Source of the DNA: Chitinophagales bacterium
Lineage (GTDB): Bacteria; Bacteroidota; Bacteroidia; Chitinophagales; Chitinophagaceae
NCBI GenBank assembly: GCA_017303835.1
Contig: JAFLBI010000001.1
Coordinates: forward strand, 496,001 to 560,000
Reading direction: 5' to 3'
Length of the DNA: 64,000 nucleotides
Shown: positions 25,480 to 34,830 of the stretch, one piece after another
How the letters are laid out: each line of letters begins with the position of its first letter
How positions within the stretch are numbered: the first letter of the stretch is position 1
The notes under the pieces: model-generated
Databases searched by the model: none
What the model was told of the DNA's origin: nothing
What the model saw: only the letters and a program-made list of their open reading frames with translations
Position numbers and translations under genes: made by a program

Positions 25480-26429
25480 TGATATCAACTATGAAGCGTT
25501 ATCTATCAGCTATTGTTGTACTACTCATCTTTGGCCTCGCAGCCTGTAAATCTGGTAAAGATCAGTTTGATGCTACAGGTGTGTTTGAGGCAGATGAAGT
25601 GATTGTTGCGGCAGAAAATGCCGGTCGCATTGTTCAGTTTGACGCCAACGAGGGGGATAGTTTGGTCAAAGACCAGGTGACGGTCTTTATTGACCCTGTT
25701 GGATTAGCGTTACAGAAAGCACAGGTAGAGGCGAGTATGCAAGCTTTGCAGGAAAAGACGATGGATGTTAGGCCGCAGATTAAATTGTTGGAAGAACAAT
25801 TGGCGGTACAACAGGCGCAACTGAATACTTTGGAAAAAGAAAAGCAGCGCTTTAGTAAACTGGTACAAGCCGATGCCGCACCAAAAAAACAGCTGGATGA
25901 TTTGTTGGCGCAAATAGATGTATTGAAGCAGCAACAGGCCGTAACCAAACAACAAATTGCAGTACAGCAGCAGATTACCGGTACGCAGAACCGTTCTATT
26001 TTAAGCGAGCAAAAGCCCTTAGAAAAAAGAGCAGCCCAATTGCAAGATCAGTTAGCAAGAACTCAAGTAAAAAATCCTTTAGCAGGTGTATTACTTACGA
26101 AGTATGCTTTAGCAGGTGAAATGACTGCTCCGGGTAAAGCATTATATAAAGTTGCTAATCTTAGTACGTTAACCTTACGCGCTTATGTTAGTGGTGCGCA
26201 ATTGCCAACAATTCGCTTGAAACAAGCTGTGCAAGTGATGACTGATAATGGCAAAGGTGGTTATGATACCCACCAAGGTGTGATTACTTGGATTAGTGAT
26301 AAAGCAGAGTTTACGCCTAAGACGATTCAAACAAAAGATGAGCGTGCCAATCTGGTGTATGCCATTAAAGTACAGGTTAAAAATAATGGGTTTTTAAAAA
26401 TTGGTATGTACGGTGAATGTAAGTTCTAA
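25479..26429 (+). CDS. HlyD-family periplasmic adaptor (YbhG-like), lipoprotein
   Basis: A 316-residue membrane-fusion protein. The lipobox LAAC puts the lipidated Cys at residue 23 when started at the ATG at 25479; an ATG four codons later is also possible. A lipoyl-like half-motif (GRIVQFDANEGDSLVKDQ, about 50-68) precedes a long coiled-coil hairpin (about 80-190, rich in Q and K), a second lipoyl half (TQVKNPLAGVLLTKYALAGEM) and a beta-barrel domain. It bridges the inner-membrane ABC transporter and the TolC-like channel. Both ends overlap neighbouring genes by one base (TAATG), implying coupled translation. Confidence 0.92.
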   Translation: MISTMKRYLSAIVVLLIFGLAACKSGKDQFDATGVFEADEVIVAAENAGRIVQFDANEGDSLVKDQVTVFIDPVGLALQKAQVEASMQALQEKTMDVRPQIKLLEEQLAVQQAQLNTLEKEKQRFSKLVQADAAPKKQLDDLLAQIDVLKQQQAVTKQQIAVQQQITGTQNRSILSEQKPLEKRAAQLQDQLARTQVKNPLAGVLLTKYALAGEMTAPGKALYKVANLSTLTLRAYVSGAQLPTIRLKQAVQVMTDNGKGGYDTHQGVITWISDKAEFTPKTIQTKDERANLVYAIKVQVKNNGFLKIGMYGECKF

Positions 26430-27358
26430 TGCAAGCAATTAACGCAATACAAATTCATAAGACGTATCGAAACGGGAAGAAACACGTAACTGCTTTGCAG
26501 GGGGTTGACCTACAAGTAAAGCGTGGCGAATTATTCGGTTTGATTGGTCCGGATGGTGCAGGCAAAACCTCGCTCATCAGAATTATTGCTACCCTCTTAC
26601 TGGCAGATAAAGGTGAAGCCAAGTTAGATGGATTGGATGTAGTAAAAGAGTACAAGTCTATCAGAAAGCGCATTGGCTATATGCCGGGTAAATTTTCTTT
26701 GTATCCTGATTTAACGGTGGAAGAAAACCTATCTTTTTTTGCTACGATTTTTGGAACCACGATTGAAGCCAATTATGCATTGATTAAAGATATCTACCAG
26801 CAGATTGCGCCTTTTAAAACAAGAAGGGCTGGGAATCTTTCCGGTGGTATGAAGCAAAAACTGGCACTGAGTTGCGCCTTGATACACCGTCCCTCCGTTT
26901 TGTTATTGGATGAGCCCACTACTGGAGTGGATGCAGTATCCAGAAAAGAGTTTTGGCAAATGCTGAAGCAATTGCAACAAGAAGGAATTACGATTCTGGT
27001 CTCAACACCTTATATGGATGAAGCAGCCATGTGTGATCGTGTGGCTTTGATCCAAAACGGTAAAATCATGCGTACAGATACACCTGAAAACATTGTTGCA
27101 GGTTTTGGTGAATCCTTGTGGGCAATTGGTGGTGCGCCCATGCATCAACTCCTGCAGGTGTTGCGGAGTTATCCTGAAACTAAAACAGTATTTCCTTTCG
27201 GTGAAGTTTGTCACTGGACAAGTAAAGAAGCAGATATAGATCTAGATAATTTGCGCATATACTTATCAAAGCAGGAATTAGGTGAGATAGAAATAGCGTC
27301 TGTGTCACCGGGTATAGAAGATGTATTCATGAAATTAATGCTGGAACATGGGGTATAA
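26429..27358 (+). CDS. ABC transporter ATPase, YbhF N-terminal-half-like
   Basis: A 309-residue nucleotide-binding protein with all canonical motifs: Walker A GPDGAGKT (40-47), signature LSGGM (137-141), Walker B VLLLDE (157-162). It corresponds to the first half of E. coli YbhF, which carries two ABC domains in one chain. The C-terminal 80 residues past the ABC core are an extension of unknown role. It overlaps the next ATPase gene by 11 bases, and the two products should heterodimerise on the permeases (inference from the fused homologue). Confidence 0.93.
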   Translation: MQAINAIQIHKTYRNGKKHVTALQGVDLQVKRGELFGLIGPDGAGKTSLIRIIATLLLADKGEAKLDGLDVVKEYKSIRKRIGYMPGKFSLYPDLTVEENLSFFATIFGTTIEANYALIKDIYQQIAPFKTRRAGNLSGGMKQKLALSCALIHRPSVLLLDEPTTGVDAVSRKEFWQMLKQLQQEGITILVSTPYMDEAAMCDRVALIQNGKIMRTDTPENIVAGFGESLWAIGGAPMHQLLQVLRSYPETKTVFPFGEVCHWTSKEADIDLDNLRIYLSKQELGEIEIASVSPGIEDVFMKLMLEHGV

Positions 27359-28091
27359 GTATGCAATAACGGCTGATCAACTAACCAAACAGTTTGGTGA
27401 TTTCATTGCGGTGGATCATATCAGCTTTGCTGTGCAACAAGGTGAAATATTTGGTTTTCTTGGTGCCAACGGTGCAGGTAAAACTACCGCCATGCGCATG
27501 CTCTGCGGATTAAGTTTACCCAGTTCTGGTAAAGCTACTGTGGCTGGCTATGATGTATTCACAGAAACAGAGCAGATTAAACAAAGTATTGGCTATATGA
27601 GTCAGAAGTTTTCGTTGTATGAAGACCTGACTGTTGTAGAGAATATGCGGTTTTATGGGGGTATTTATGGTATGCGTGTAGCTGCTATAAAAGACAGAGC
27701 AAAGGAAATCTTGGCACAACTGCATTTGGAAGGAGAGAAAGATACACTGGTTAAATCATTGCCACTTGGTTGGAAGCAGAAGTTGGCATTTTCTGTAGCC
27801 ATGTTTCACCGTCCGGGTATTGTTTTTCTGGATGAGCCTACCGGTGGAGTAGACCCAATCACCCGGAGGGAATTCTGGAAAATGATCTATGCGGCTGCTG
27901 ATGCAGGCACCACCATTTTTGTGACAACACATTATATGGATGAAGCTGAGTATTGTAATCGGGTGTCTATCATGGTAGACGGACAAATTGCAGCGATGGA
28001 TACTCCCGCAGGGTTAAAAAAACAGTTCACTACAGATAGCATGGAAACCGTATTTCTTCAATTAGCCAGAAAAGCCGTGAGGACAGAATAG
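27348..28091 (+). CDS. ABC transporter ATPase, YbhF C-terminal-half-like
   Basis: A 247-residue nucleotide-binding protein. Walker A GANGAGKT (39-46) and Walker B IVFLDE are intact, but the signature region reads LPLGW (138-142) instead of LSGGM. The second half of E. coli YbhF shows the same type of deviation, so it is a family trait making one ATP site degenerate, not a recent mutation. The reading frame begins inside the previous gene (11-base overlap) and the permease gene starts one base after its stop codon. Confidence 0.93.
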   Translation: MGYKYAITADQLTKQFGDFIAVDHISFAVQQGEIFGFLGANGAGKTTAMRMLCGLSLPSSGKATVAGYDVFTETEQIKQSIGYMSQKFSLYEDLTVVENMRFYGGIYGMRVAAIKDRAKEILAQLHLEGEKDTLVKSLPLGWKQKLAFSVAMFHRPGIVFLDEPTGGVDPITRREFWKMIYAAADAGTTIFVTTHYMDEAEYCNRVSIMVDGQIAAMDTPAGLKKQFTTDSMETVFLQLARKAVRTE

Positions 28092-28092
28092 T

Positions 28093-29199
28093 ATGCAACA
28101 GTTTCTATCATTTGTACGAAAAGAATTTTACCATATCCTGCGCGACAGGCGAACACTGTTCATTTTATTTGGTATGCCCATCGCACAAATCATGTTGTTT
28201 GGTTTTGCCCTAACCAATGAGGTAAAGAATTCAAAGATTGCCATACTCGATCCATCGCGTGATAACTTATCAATGCGCATTACGGAACGCTTAGAAGCTA
28301 GCCGTTACTTTGATCTGGCTACTTCGCCGCGAACCATGCAGGAAGTTGATGCTGCTTTTAAAAAAGGACAAATTAGATTGGCTGTCATATTTCCGCAGAA
28401 CTTTCAACAACAGGTGTTGCATGGCAATACAGCAACTATACAGCTGATTGCAGATGCGTCGGATCCTAACACGGCAACTACCTTGGTGAATTATGCCAAC
28501 GCCATTATACAAGATGAGCAATTTGCATTGAATGGGTTGCAAAAAGTTCCATACCGAATTGAGCCCCAGATGCGCATGCTGTATAATCCTCAATTGAAAG
28601 GAGCGTACAATTTTGTACCCGGTGTTATGGCAATGATTTTATTGCTGGTGTGTACGATGATGACTTCGATTGCCATCGTTAAAGAGAAAGAAACAGGTAC
28701 AATGGAGATTCTGTTGGCTTCACCTTTGAAACCCATACTGGTAATTATTGCTAAAGCAGTACCTTATCTGGCAGTTAGCGCAGTTAATGTAGCGAGTATC
28801 TTACTGTTGAGTGTATTTGTACTCGACTTGCCTGTGCAGGGTAGTCTGGCTTTGTTGATAGGCGAGAGTCTTTTATTCACAGTTACATCACTAACACTTG
28901 GTTTGCTGATTTCATCTGTGACCAATTCTCAGCAAGTGGCTATGCTGATTTCGCTCATGGGCATGTTCTTGCCAACACTTATGTTCAGCGGATTTATGTT
29001 TCCGATTGAGAACATGCCTTTACCCATGCAGATTATCTCCAATATTGTTCCTGCTAAATGGTTTTTCTATATCGTGAAAGCGGTCATGATTAAAGGATTG
29101 GGCTTGCATGCAATCTGGAAAGAGACTTTGATATTGGCAGGTATGACTACTTTCTTACTATTGATTAGTATTCGTAAATACAAAATTCGTCTTGCCTGA
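28093..29199 (+). CDS. ABC-2 type permease (YbhS/YbhR-like), first of two
   Basis: A 368-residue inner-membrane protein. A first helix (about 22-42, TLFILFGMPIAQIMLFGFAL) is followed by a periplasmic domain of about 130 residues and five clustered helices (about 175-365). The motif VKEKETGTMEILLASPLKP before helix 3 is characteristic of ABC-2 permeases. With the next gene it forms the membrane heterodimer of the exporter. Its stop and the next start overlap (TGATG). Confidence 0.93.
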   Translation: MQQFLSFVRKEFYHILRDRRTLFILFGMPIAQIMLFGFALTNEVKNSKIAILDPSRDNLSMRITERLEASRYFDLATSPRTMQEVDAAFKKGQIRLAVIFPQNFQQQVLHGNTATIQLIADASDPNTATTLVNYANAIIQDEQFALNGLQKVPYRIEPQMRMLYNPQLKGAYNFVPGVMAMILLLVCTMMTSIAIVKEKETGTMEILLASPLKPILVIIAKAVPYLAVSAVNVASILLLSVFVLDLPVQGSLALLIGESLLFTVTSLTLGLLISSVTNSQQVAMLISLMGMFLPTLMFSGFMFPIENMPLPMQIISNIVPAKWFFYIVKAVMIKGLGLHAIWKETLILAGMTTFLLLISIRKYKIRLA

Positions 29200-30317
29200 T
29201 GCGCACTATCCGATTCATACTTGAAAAAGAATTCAGGCAGGTGTTTCGTGATCCGGCTATCCTGCGGATGATGTTTATTATGCCGGTGATTCAGTTGGTG
29301 ATTTTGCCTTTGACGGCAAATTATGAAGTGAAGAATGTGCAACTGGCAATCGTGGACCATGATAAATCAACCTATACCAGACAGCTGATTCAAAAAGCTT
29401 CAGCATCTGGCTATTTCATTATCCCAGGAAGCTTTGATAATTATGCAGATGCCATGGAATTGGTTGAACATGATAAGGCAGATATCATTTTGGAAATTCC
29501 AGCTGGCTTTGAACGTAGTCTGGTGAAAGAAGACCAGGCGCAGATCTTTATGGCCGTTAATGCCATCAATGGCGCTAAAGCCAATATTGGTGCAGCTTAT
29601 TTGAATCAGTTGATTCGTGAGTTTAATCAGGATATTCGCTTACGCTGGATACAAATTCCCCGTTCAGGGATGTTGCCAACGATACAAACAGAACAACGCT
29701 TTTGGTTCAATATTCATATGAATTATCAACAGTTCATGGTGCCGGGGATTCTGGTGATATTACTGACCATGGTTGGGGCATTCTTGTCTGCTTTGAATAT
29801 CGTAAAAGAAAAAGAAGTGGGTACAATCGAGCAGATCAATGTTACGCCGATTAAAAAACATCACTTCATTCTGGGTAAACTGATTCCTTTCTGGATCATG
29901 GGTTTGATCGTTTTAACATTAGGTCTAACTATCGCACGTGTTGTTTATGGCATAGTGCCTGTAGGTAATCTTGCACTCATTTATCTTTTTTCTGCTGTGT
30001 ATTTATTGGCGGTTTTAGGTCTTGGCTTATTGGTATCCACTTTCGCACAAACCCAGCAGCAGGCTATGCTAATCTCCTTTTTCCTGATGATGGTCTTTAT
30101 TCTTTTAGGTGGTTTATATACTTCCATTGATAGTATGCCCGATTGGGCGCAATGGTTAACCAAGTTTAATCCGGTTACCTACTTTATTGAAGTGATGCGG
30201 ATGGTGGTACTTAAAGGAAGCACTATCGGTGATATTTTACCGCAGTTGGGTAAAGTGGCTGTTTTCGCGGTTGTGCTGAATGTTTGGGCTATATTGAGTT
30301 ACCGGAAAAGGGCATAA
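29199..30317 (+). CDS. ABC-2 type permease (YbhS/YbhR-like), second of two
   Basis: A 372-residue paralogue of the preceding permease with the same plan: N-terminal helix, large periplasmic domain, then five helices; VKEKEVGTIEQINVTPIKK is the conserved coupling segment. It is the last gene of the exporter operon; the next gene begins 66 bases downstream and has a different kind of product. Relatives export cationic drugs and, in E. coli, affect sensitivity to chloramphenicol and cefoperazone; the substrate here is unknown. Confidence 0.93.
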   Translation: MRTIRFILEKEFRQVFRDPAILRMMFIMPVIQLVILPLTANYEVKNVQLAIVDHDKSTYTRQLIQKASASGYFIIPGSFDNYADAMELVEHDKADIILEIPAGFERSLVKEDQAQIFMAVNAINGAKANIGAAYLNQLIREFNQDIRLRWIQIPRSGMLPTIQTEQRFWFNIHMNYQQFMVPGILVILLTMVGAFLSALNIVKEKEVGTIEQINVTPIKKHHFILGKLIPFWIMGLIVLTLGLTIARVVYGIVPVGNLALIYLFSAVYLLAVLGLGLLVSTFAQTQQQAMLISFFLMMVFILLGGLYTSIDSMPDWAQWLTKFNPVTYFIEVMRMVVLKGSTIGDILPQLGKVAVFAVVLNVWAILSYRKRA

Positions 30318-30383
30318 TCTTTTTGCCTTAACGCATTGATGATTTCAAGATCAGCCTGTTTATATTCGCAAAAACATGGCTGC

Positions 30384-33161
30384 ATGAAAAAGTTGGTAAT
30401 GTTTTTGCTGCTGTTTGTTGCCTGCAAAGTTTTTGCACAAGAGTTTGGTGGCAATCCTGCTTCTGTTAAGTGGAAACAAATTAATACAGATTCATTCCGA
30501 ATCATATTCCCAGCTGCAATTCAAGGTCAGGCGCAACGCATTGCTAGTTTGTTAGACCAGATGCGGGTAGCACACACGCAAGGCATCGGAAAAAAGCTGG
30601 ACAAAGTCAGTATTGTTTTACAGCCCTATACAACGGTGTCTAATGCCTATGTTGGCTTGGCGCCTTACAGAAGTGAGTTCTTCATGACGCCTCCGCAAAA
30701 TGTATTTGAATTAGGCTCCAATAACTGGGCCAATATGCTCGCCTTACATGAGTTTAGACATGTGCAGCAATATTCCAATTTCAATAGAGGTGGTTCTGCT
30801 TTTATAGGTGCTTTGTTTGGTCAGGCAGGCAGGGCAGTAGCGAATGCCTTGGCAGTACCTGATTGGTTTTTTGAAGGTGACGCCGTAGTGAATGAAACCA
30901 TCTTGTCTGCACAGGGTCGTGGACGAACACCGCTGTTCATGAACAGTTTTCGCGTACTACATGATGCCGGCCGAAAAGATGGTTATCAGCAATGGCGCAA
31001 TGGTTCTTTTAGAAAATATTACCCCAATCATTATGAGTTGGGTTATTTATTGGTGCAGTCAGGAAGAAAAAAATATGGCCCTGATATCTGGGCGAAAATT
31101 ACTAGTGATGCGGCAGCTTATCGTTCACTGATTTATCCATTTCAATCAGCATTTAAAAAACATACAGGTTCAGCTTATCGAGATTTTGTTCAAAACACGA
31201 TGGGCTTGCTGCAAACCGAATGGGCAAATCAACCCAAGACTGCGATGAACTGGTTGAGCCAGCCTTTGAAAGGTGATGTGGTAGATCAGCAGTATGTGTA
31301 CCCAGCTGAAGAAGGGGTAGTGTATCTACAAAAAAGCAGGAGTCGTGTTCCCGCATTTTATCTGAACGATCTGAAAGGTAATATACAGCGTATCGCTACC
31401 AGATCTATTGCGGTGGATGATTATTTCTCTTACAGAAATGGTAGATTGGTATTCGCTGCATTTCATGCGGATGCCCGTTGGGGTAATAGAGACTTTACAG
31501 ATATCCGCATCCTGAGTTTGTTAGACAGACAGGAAAAAGTGATTCGTTCAAAAGTGAAACTGTTTTCACCTGATATCAGTGTTGATGGAGAAAAGATTGT
31601 AGCAGTACACAGCAGTGATGCAGATAGTGCTGCTTTGGTGTTAATGGATAAGACGGGTAAAGTAATCTATGAAATGGGTTTTCCAGGACATATTATTACG
31701 CATCCTAAGTTTGATAAGAGTGACCATACAGTATTTGCTGCAGCACGAAATCTTTCAGGGGCTATGGGCTTATTGCAATGGCAGCCTGCAGCGCAAAAGC
31801 TGGATACTTTGTTATCCTTTGCCAACAGACCTTTAGGTTTCTTGCAAGTACAGGGAGATACGTTGTTCTTCACTGCAACACAGGACGGGCGTGATGCACA
31901 GTATGCCATGTCTTTGTCGAGCAGACAGGTATGGTTGATGGCTACACATCCTACCGGCTGGTACCAATCTGCAATGGTGCATGGTCAAATAATCGGCTCT
32001 GTGTTTACGGCAGATGGCTTTAGGCTGGCAGCCATGCAACCTCTTTGGCAAAAGGTGAATCTTGATCAGCCTGTGCAGGCTTTGTATACGGGCTATAATG
32101 GGCAGGATACACCCAATAGTACATTTCGTACACAAAATAGCTACGCAATTACCCCTTATCGAAAGACAAGAGGCTTTGTCAATATTCATAGCTGGATACC
32201 CAATTATACTGATCCCGAATGGAGCTTTACTGCTTATGGTGAAAATGTGTTGAGTACGCTTCAAACAGAGTTTGGTTATACCTATAATGAAAACGAGGGT
32301 AGCAGCAAGTTGGCCTTTGGTGGGGTTTATGGCGGTAGTTATGTACAGCCCGTAGCTGGAGTGGCCAAAACATGGAACAGAAGTTTTCGATACAGACCCG
32401 ATACTACTTTACACTGGAATGAAACAGAATGGTATGCCGGCTTGCAATTGCCTTTGAATTTTACCGCAGGCAGATTGTATAAAAGGCTGCTCTTGCGTTC
32501 AACCTATCATCAGGAGGGGGTGGCTTGGACAGGTATTGCACAGCGACTTGCGCGAAACAGAACGGTTGGCTACGCACAGGCAGAGCTGCAATACACCATG
32601 CAGATGCAAAAAGCCATGCAGCAGATATTCCCGCATTTTGCACTGAGTGTCTTAACAAGGTATCGTTCAGCAACGGGAAACACCACTGCCAATCAACTGC
32701 TGTTTAGTGGGTCTTTGTACTTACCCGGATTGCATCGCAATCATAGTGTGGTGCTTAGTCTTGCAGCGCATGCGCGTGATACCATGAATCAATATGTATT
32801 TAGTAATAGTTTTCCTTTTTCAAGAGGGTACACTTCAGTTGACTATCCGCGGATGTGGAAATATGGAGTAAACTATCATTTGTCTCTACTTTATCCGGAT
32901 GCTGGTGTGGCCAATTTTGTTTACCTGCTTCGGGTAAGGGCCAATGCATTTTTTGATCATACTATTGCCAAGAGCTTGCGTACGGGCAGAACTTTCTGGT
33001 TTAGATCGGCAGGAGCAGAGCTCACTTTTGATACGCGTTGGTTTAACCAGCAGCCATTATCAATAGGGATACGTTATAGCAGGTTGTTGGATCAACCTTT
33101 TGTGGCAAGTGATCCGCTCAATGCCTGGGAAATCATCCTGCCCATGAATCTCTGGCGTTAA
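30384..33161 (+). CDS. Large secreted gluzincin-like protein with propeller-like and barrel-like regions
   Basis: A 925-residue protein starting at the ATG at 30384 (MKKLVMFLLLFVACKVFAQ); the signal peptide decides the start, though the frame opens 48 bases earlier. Residues 122-126 read HEFRH, an HExxH zinc site, and DWFFEGDA at about 160-167 supplies the third ligand Glu164, so residues about 30-290 look like an MA-clan (gluzincin) peptidase. The middle (about 300-590) contains repeated strand patterns resembling a TolB-type propeller (LFSPDISVDGEKIVAVHSSDADS). The last 300 residues are rich in alternating aromatic strands and end [11 protein letters not shown], suggesting an outer-membrane barrel. 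This would be a surface-tethered peptidase, but the propeller and barrel assignments are inferred from composition. Confidence 0.85.
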   Translation: MKKLVMFLLLFVACKVFAQEFGGNPASVKWKQINTDSFRIIFPAAIQGQAQRIASLLDQMRVAHTQGIGKKLDKVSIVLQPYTTVSNAYVGLAPYRSEFFMTPPQNVFELGSNNWANMLALHEFRHVQQYSNFNRGGSAFIGALFGQAGRAVANALAVPDWFFEGDAVVNETILSAQGRGRTPLFMNSFRVLHDAGRKDGYQQWRNGSFRKYYPNHYELGYLLVQSGRKKYGPDIWAKITSDAAAYRSLIYPFQSAFKKHTGSAYRDFVQNTMGLLQTEWANQPKTAMNWLSQPLKGDVVDQQYVYPAEEGVVYLQKSRSRVPAFYLNDLKGNIQRIATRSIAVDDYFSYRNGRLVFAAFHADARWGNRDFTDIRILSLLDRQEKVIRSKVKLFSPDISVDGEKIVAVHSSDADSAALVLMDKTGKVIYEMGFPGHIITHPKFDKSDHTVFAAARNLSGAMGLLQWQPAAQKLDTLLSFANRPLGFLQVQGDTLFFTATQDGRDAQYAMSLSSRQVWLMATHPTGWYQSAMVHGQIIGSVFTADGFRLAAMQPLWQKVNLDQPVQALYTGYNGQDTPNSTFRTQNSYAITPYRKTRGFVNIHSWIPNYTDPEWSFTAYGENVLSTLQTEFGYTYNENEGSSKLAFGGVYGGSYVQPVAGVAKTWNRSFRYRPDTTLHWNETEWYAGLQLPLNFTAGRLYKRLLLRSTYHQEGVAWTGIAQRLARNRTVGYAQAELQYTMQMQKAMQQIFPHFALSVLTRYRSATGNTTANQLLFSGSLYLPGLHRNHSVVLSLAAHARDTMNQYVFSNSFPFSRGYTSVDYPRMWKYGVNYHLSLLYPDAGVANFVYLLRVRANAFFDHTIAKSLRTGRTFWFRSAGAELTFDTRWFNQQPLSIGIRYSRLLDQPFVASDPLNAWEIILPMNLWR

Positions 33162-33750
33162 CGCTTATCCTTGGGTATGTACTGATTGGCCCGAATATTT
33201 TTTCGGCCAGGCTGGCGGTTTCTATCAATCTCTTGGTGCGTGTTGCTGGTGTTTTTGCATTGCCAATCCATTCCAGAATCCCTCTTTTGGTGGAAGGGGG
33301 AAATGCGTCAAAGTTTTTAGCCGCTCCGGGGTATGCTTTAAAAGTATCTTTCAGGTCTTTGGGAATGATGAGTTGATCCACTTCATTCAAGGCATCCCAT
33401 TTGCCATTCTTTTTGGCAATATCGATCATGGCCTGACCAGCAGGCATCATCAACCCGGCTTTCTGCAATTTGGCAACCCGGGTTTTATTGAGGGCACTCC
33501 AATTACTTGAGGGCTTTCTTTTAGCAAAGAATAGATAATAGCTTTCTTCATCCCGCTTATTGGGCTTGCTGTCAACCCAGCCAAAGCAAAGGGCTTCTTC
33601 CACCGCTGCATCGTAACCAATAGCGTGTGTGCCGCTTTCTTTTTTATACAGAATCAGCCAGATACTGTCTTTTTTCTGGTGATACTTGTCCAGCCAGTTC
33701 CGCCAGGCAGCCCGGTCTTTGGGGTAGAAAGCATCCTTTTCTTCGTTCAT
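33133..33750 (-). CDS. YdeI/OmpD-associated family protein
   Basis: A 205-residue soluble protein started at the ATG at 33748-33750 ([20 protein letters not shown]). [51 protein letters not shown] is the diagnostic N-terminal block, and the C-terminal part ([26 protein letters not shown]) matches the second conserved block of the YdeI family. Members have been linked to bacteriocin or peptide resistance, but no mechanism is established. The gene overlaps the 3' end of the convergent metallopeptidase-like gene by 29 bases, so no terminator separates them. Confidence 0.9.
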   Translation of the reverse strand: MNEEKDAFYPKDRAAWRNWLDKYHQKKDSIWLILYKKESGTHAIGYDAAVEEALCFGWVDSKPNKRDEESYYLFFAKRKPSSNWSALNKTRVAKLQKAGLMMPAGQAMIDIAKKNGKWDALNEVDQLIIPKDLKDTFKAYPGAAKNFDAFPPSTKRGILEWIGNAKTPATRTKRLIETASLAEKIFGPISTYPRISVNARDSWAG

Positions 33751-33871
33751 TTTCAATGTGTTTGCGCTAGTTTTGCCCGGCAAAAAGGCAAATCGGGCTG
33801 TGGATATGTGGGTTTTCCCACAAATTCGGGAATTTTTTCCACTAAATTTTCATATTTCAGCCGATGTCTAC

Positions 33872-33879
33872 TATCTTTG
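33872..33879 (+). promoter_or_regulatory. -7 promoter element of the infA-rplQ operon
   Basis: TATCTTTG followed by CAGCCCC, an exact TAnnTTTG match, 16 bases upstream of the infA ATG. It is the obvious promoter of the ribosomal-protein operon. Confidence 0.65.
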
Positions 33880-33895
33880 CAGCCCCAAATTTTGT

Positions 33896-34114
33896 ATGTC
33901 GAAACAACCGTTGATTAAACAAGATGGCGTTATTCTGGAAGCTTTGAGTAATGCTATGTTCAGGGTGAAGCTGGAAAATGGCCATGAAATATTGGCTACG
34001 ATCTCAGGAAAAATGAGGATGCACTATATCCGCATTTTGCCAGGCGACAAAGTAGGGGTGGAGATGAGTCCGTATGATTTGAGCAGAGGTAGAATCATCT
34101 TCCGATATAAATAA
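33896..34114 (+). CDS. infA: Translation initiation factor IF-1
   Basis: A 72-residue OB-fold protein ([20 protein letters not shown]) that binds the ribosomal A site during initiation. Length and sequence are standard, including the [28 protein letters not shown] core. The frame is open upstream, but the family N-terminus and the promoter fix the ATG at 33896. It is the first gene of the alpha-type operon; secY and map, its usual upstream neighbours, are absent. Confidence 0.98.
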   Translation: MSKQPLIKQDGVILEALSNAMFRVKLENGHEILATISGKMRMHYIRILPGDKVGVEMSPYDLSRGRIIFRYK

Positions 34115-34171
34115 GTAGAATCAGCTTTAAGCCCGTGCTTAAGCTTAATAAACAGGTAAAACTGAATAACA

Positions 34172-34288
34172 ATGAAAGTAAGAGCTTCTGTAAAAAAGCG
34201 TAGCGCCGACTGCAAGATTGTACGCAGAAAGGGCAAGCTGTACATCATTAACAAAAAGAATCCTCGCTTTAAGCAGCGTCAGGGATAA
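34172..34288 (+). CDS. rpmJ: 50S ribosomal protein L36
   Basis: A 38-residue protein beginning [20 protein letters not shown] and ending NPRFKQRQG. It lies between infA and rpsM, its normal place. One of the four zinc ligands expected in the zinc-binding form is Cys14; the others are missing ([20 protein letters not shown] has no Cys or His), so this is the zinc-free form. Confidence 0.97.
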   Translation: MKVRASVKKRSADCKIVRRKGKLYIINKKNPRFKQRQG

Positions 34289-34321
34289 TCCGTTATTAAA
34301 CCAAGAAAATAAGCAATCATT

Positions 34322-34702
34322 ATGGCCCGTATTGCCGGTGTTGATTTACCCAAGAATAAAAGAGGAGAAATAGGTCTTACCTATATCTTCGGTATCGGTC
34401 GTTCTACTGCCCGTCAGATTCTGGACAGTGCGAACATCAGTTACGATAAGAAAGTAAACGAGTGGAATGACGACGAACTGTCTGCCATCCGTAATTTCAT
34501 TACCAACGAACTGAAAGTAGAAGGTGCGTTGCGTTCTGAAGTGCAGATGAACATCAAGCGTTTGCTGGATATCGCCTGCTACCGTGGTCTCCGTCATCGT
34601 AAAGGTCTGCCTGTTCGTGGTCAGCGTACCAAGACAAACAGCCGTACGAGAAAAGGTAAGCGTAAGACAGTTGCCGGTAAGAAGAAGGCACCTAAGAAAT
34701 AA
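34322..34702 (+). CDS. rpsM: 30S ribosomal protein S13
   Basis: A 126-residue head protein contacting the P-site tRNA. It begins [20 protein letters not shown], contains the [19 protein letters not shown] signature and has the basic tail [18 protein letters not shown]. It is 33 bases after rpmJ and part of the same operon. Confidence 0.98.
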   Translation: MARIAGVDLPKNKRGEIGLTYIFGIGRSTARQILDSANISYDKKVNEWNDDELSAIRNFITNELKVEGALRSEVQMNIKRLLDIACYRGLRHRKGLPVRGQRTKTNSRTRKGKRKTVAGKKKAPKK

Positions 34703-34712
34703 GCTTAATCGC

Positions 34713-34750
34713 CTGAAAGCGCTCCCAGAAAATGGTTGCGCTTTCGGTCT
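34713..34750 (+). promoter_or_regulatory. Hairpin followed by T-rich run in the rpsM-rpsK gap
   Basis: Ten-base stem with one G-U pair (34713-34722 with 34738-34747), 15-base loop, then TCTTTTAT. It could be an attenuator or a partial terminator inside the operon. The large loop makes it weaker than the terminators. Confidence 0.45.
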
Positions 34751-34830
34751 TTTATACAACTGCTGGATCACTCTGTCAAAAACAGGGTAGGAGGCAGAAA
34801 TTTTAGAAGAATACCTCAAACAAAAAGTAA

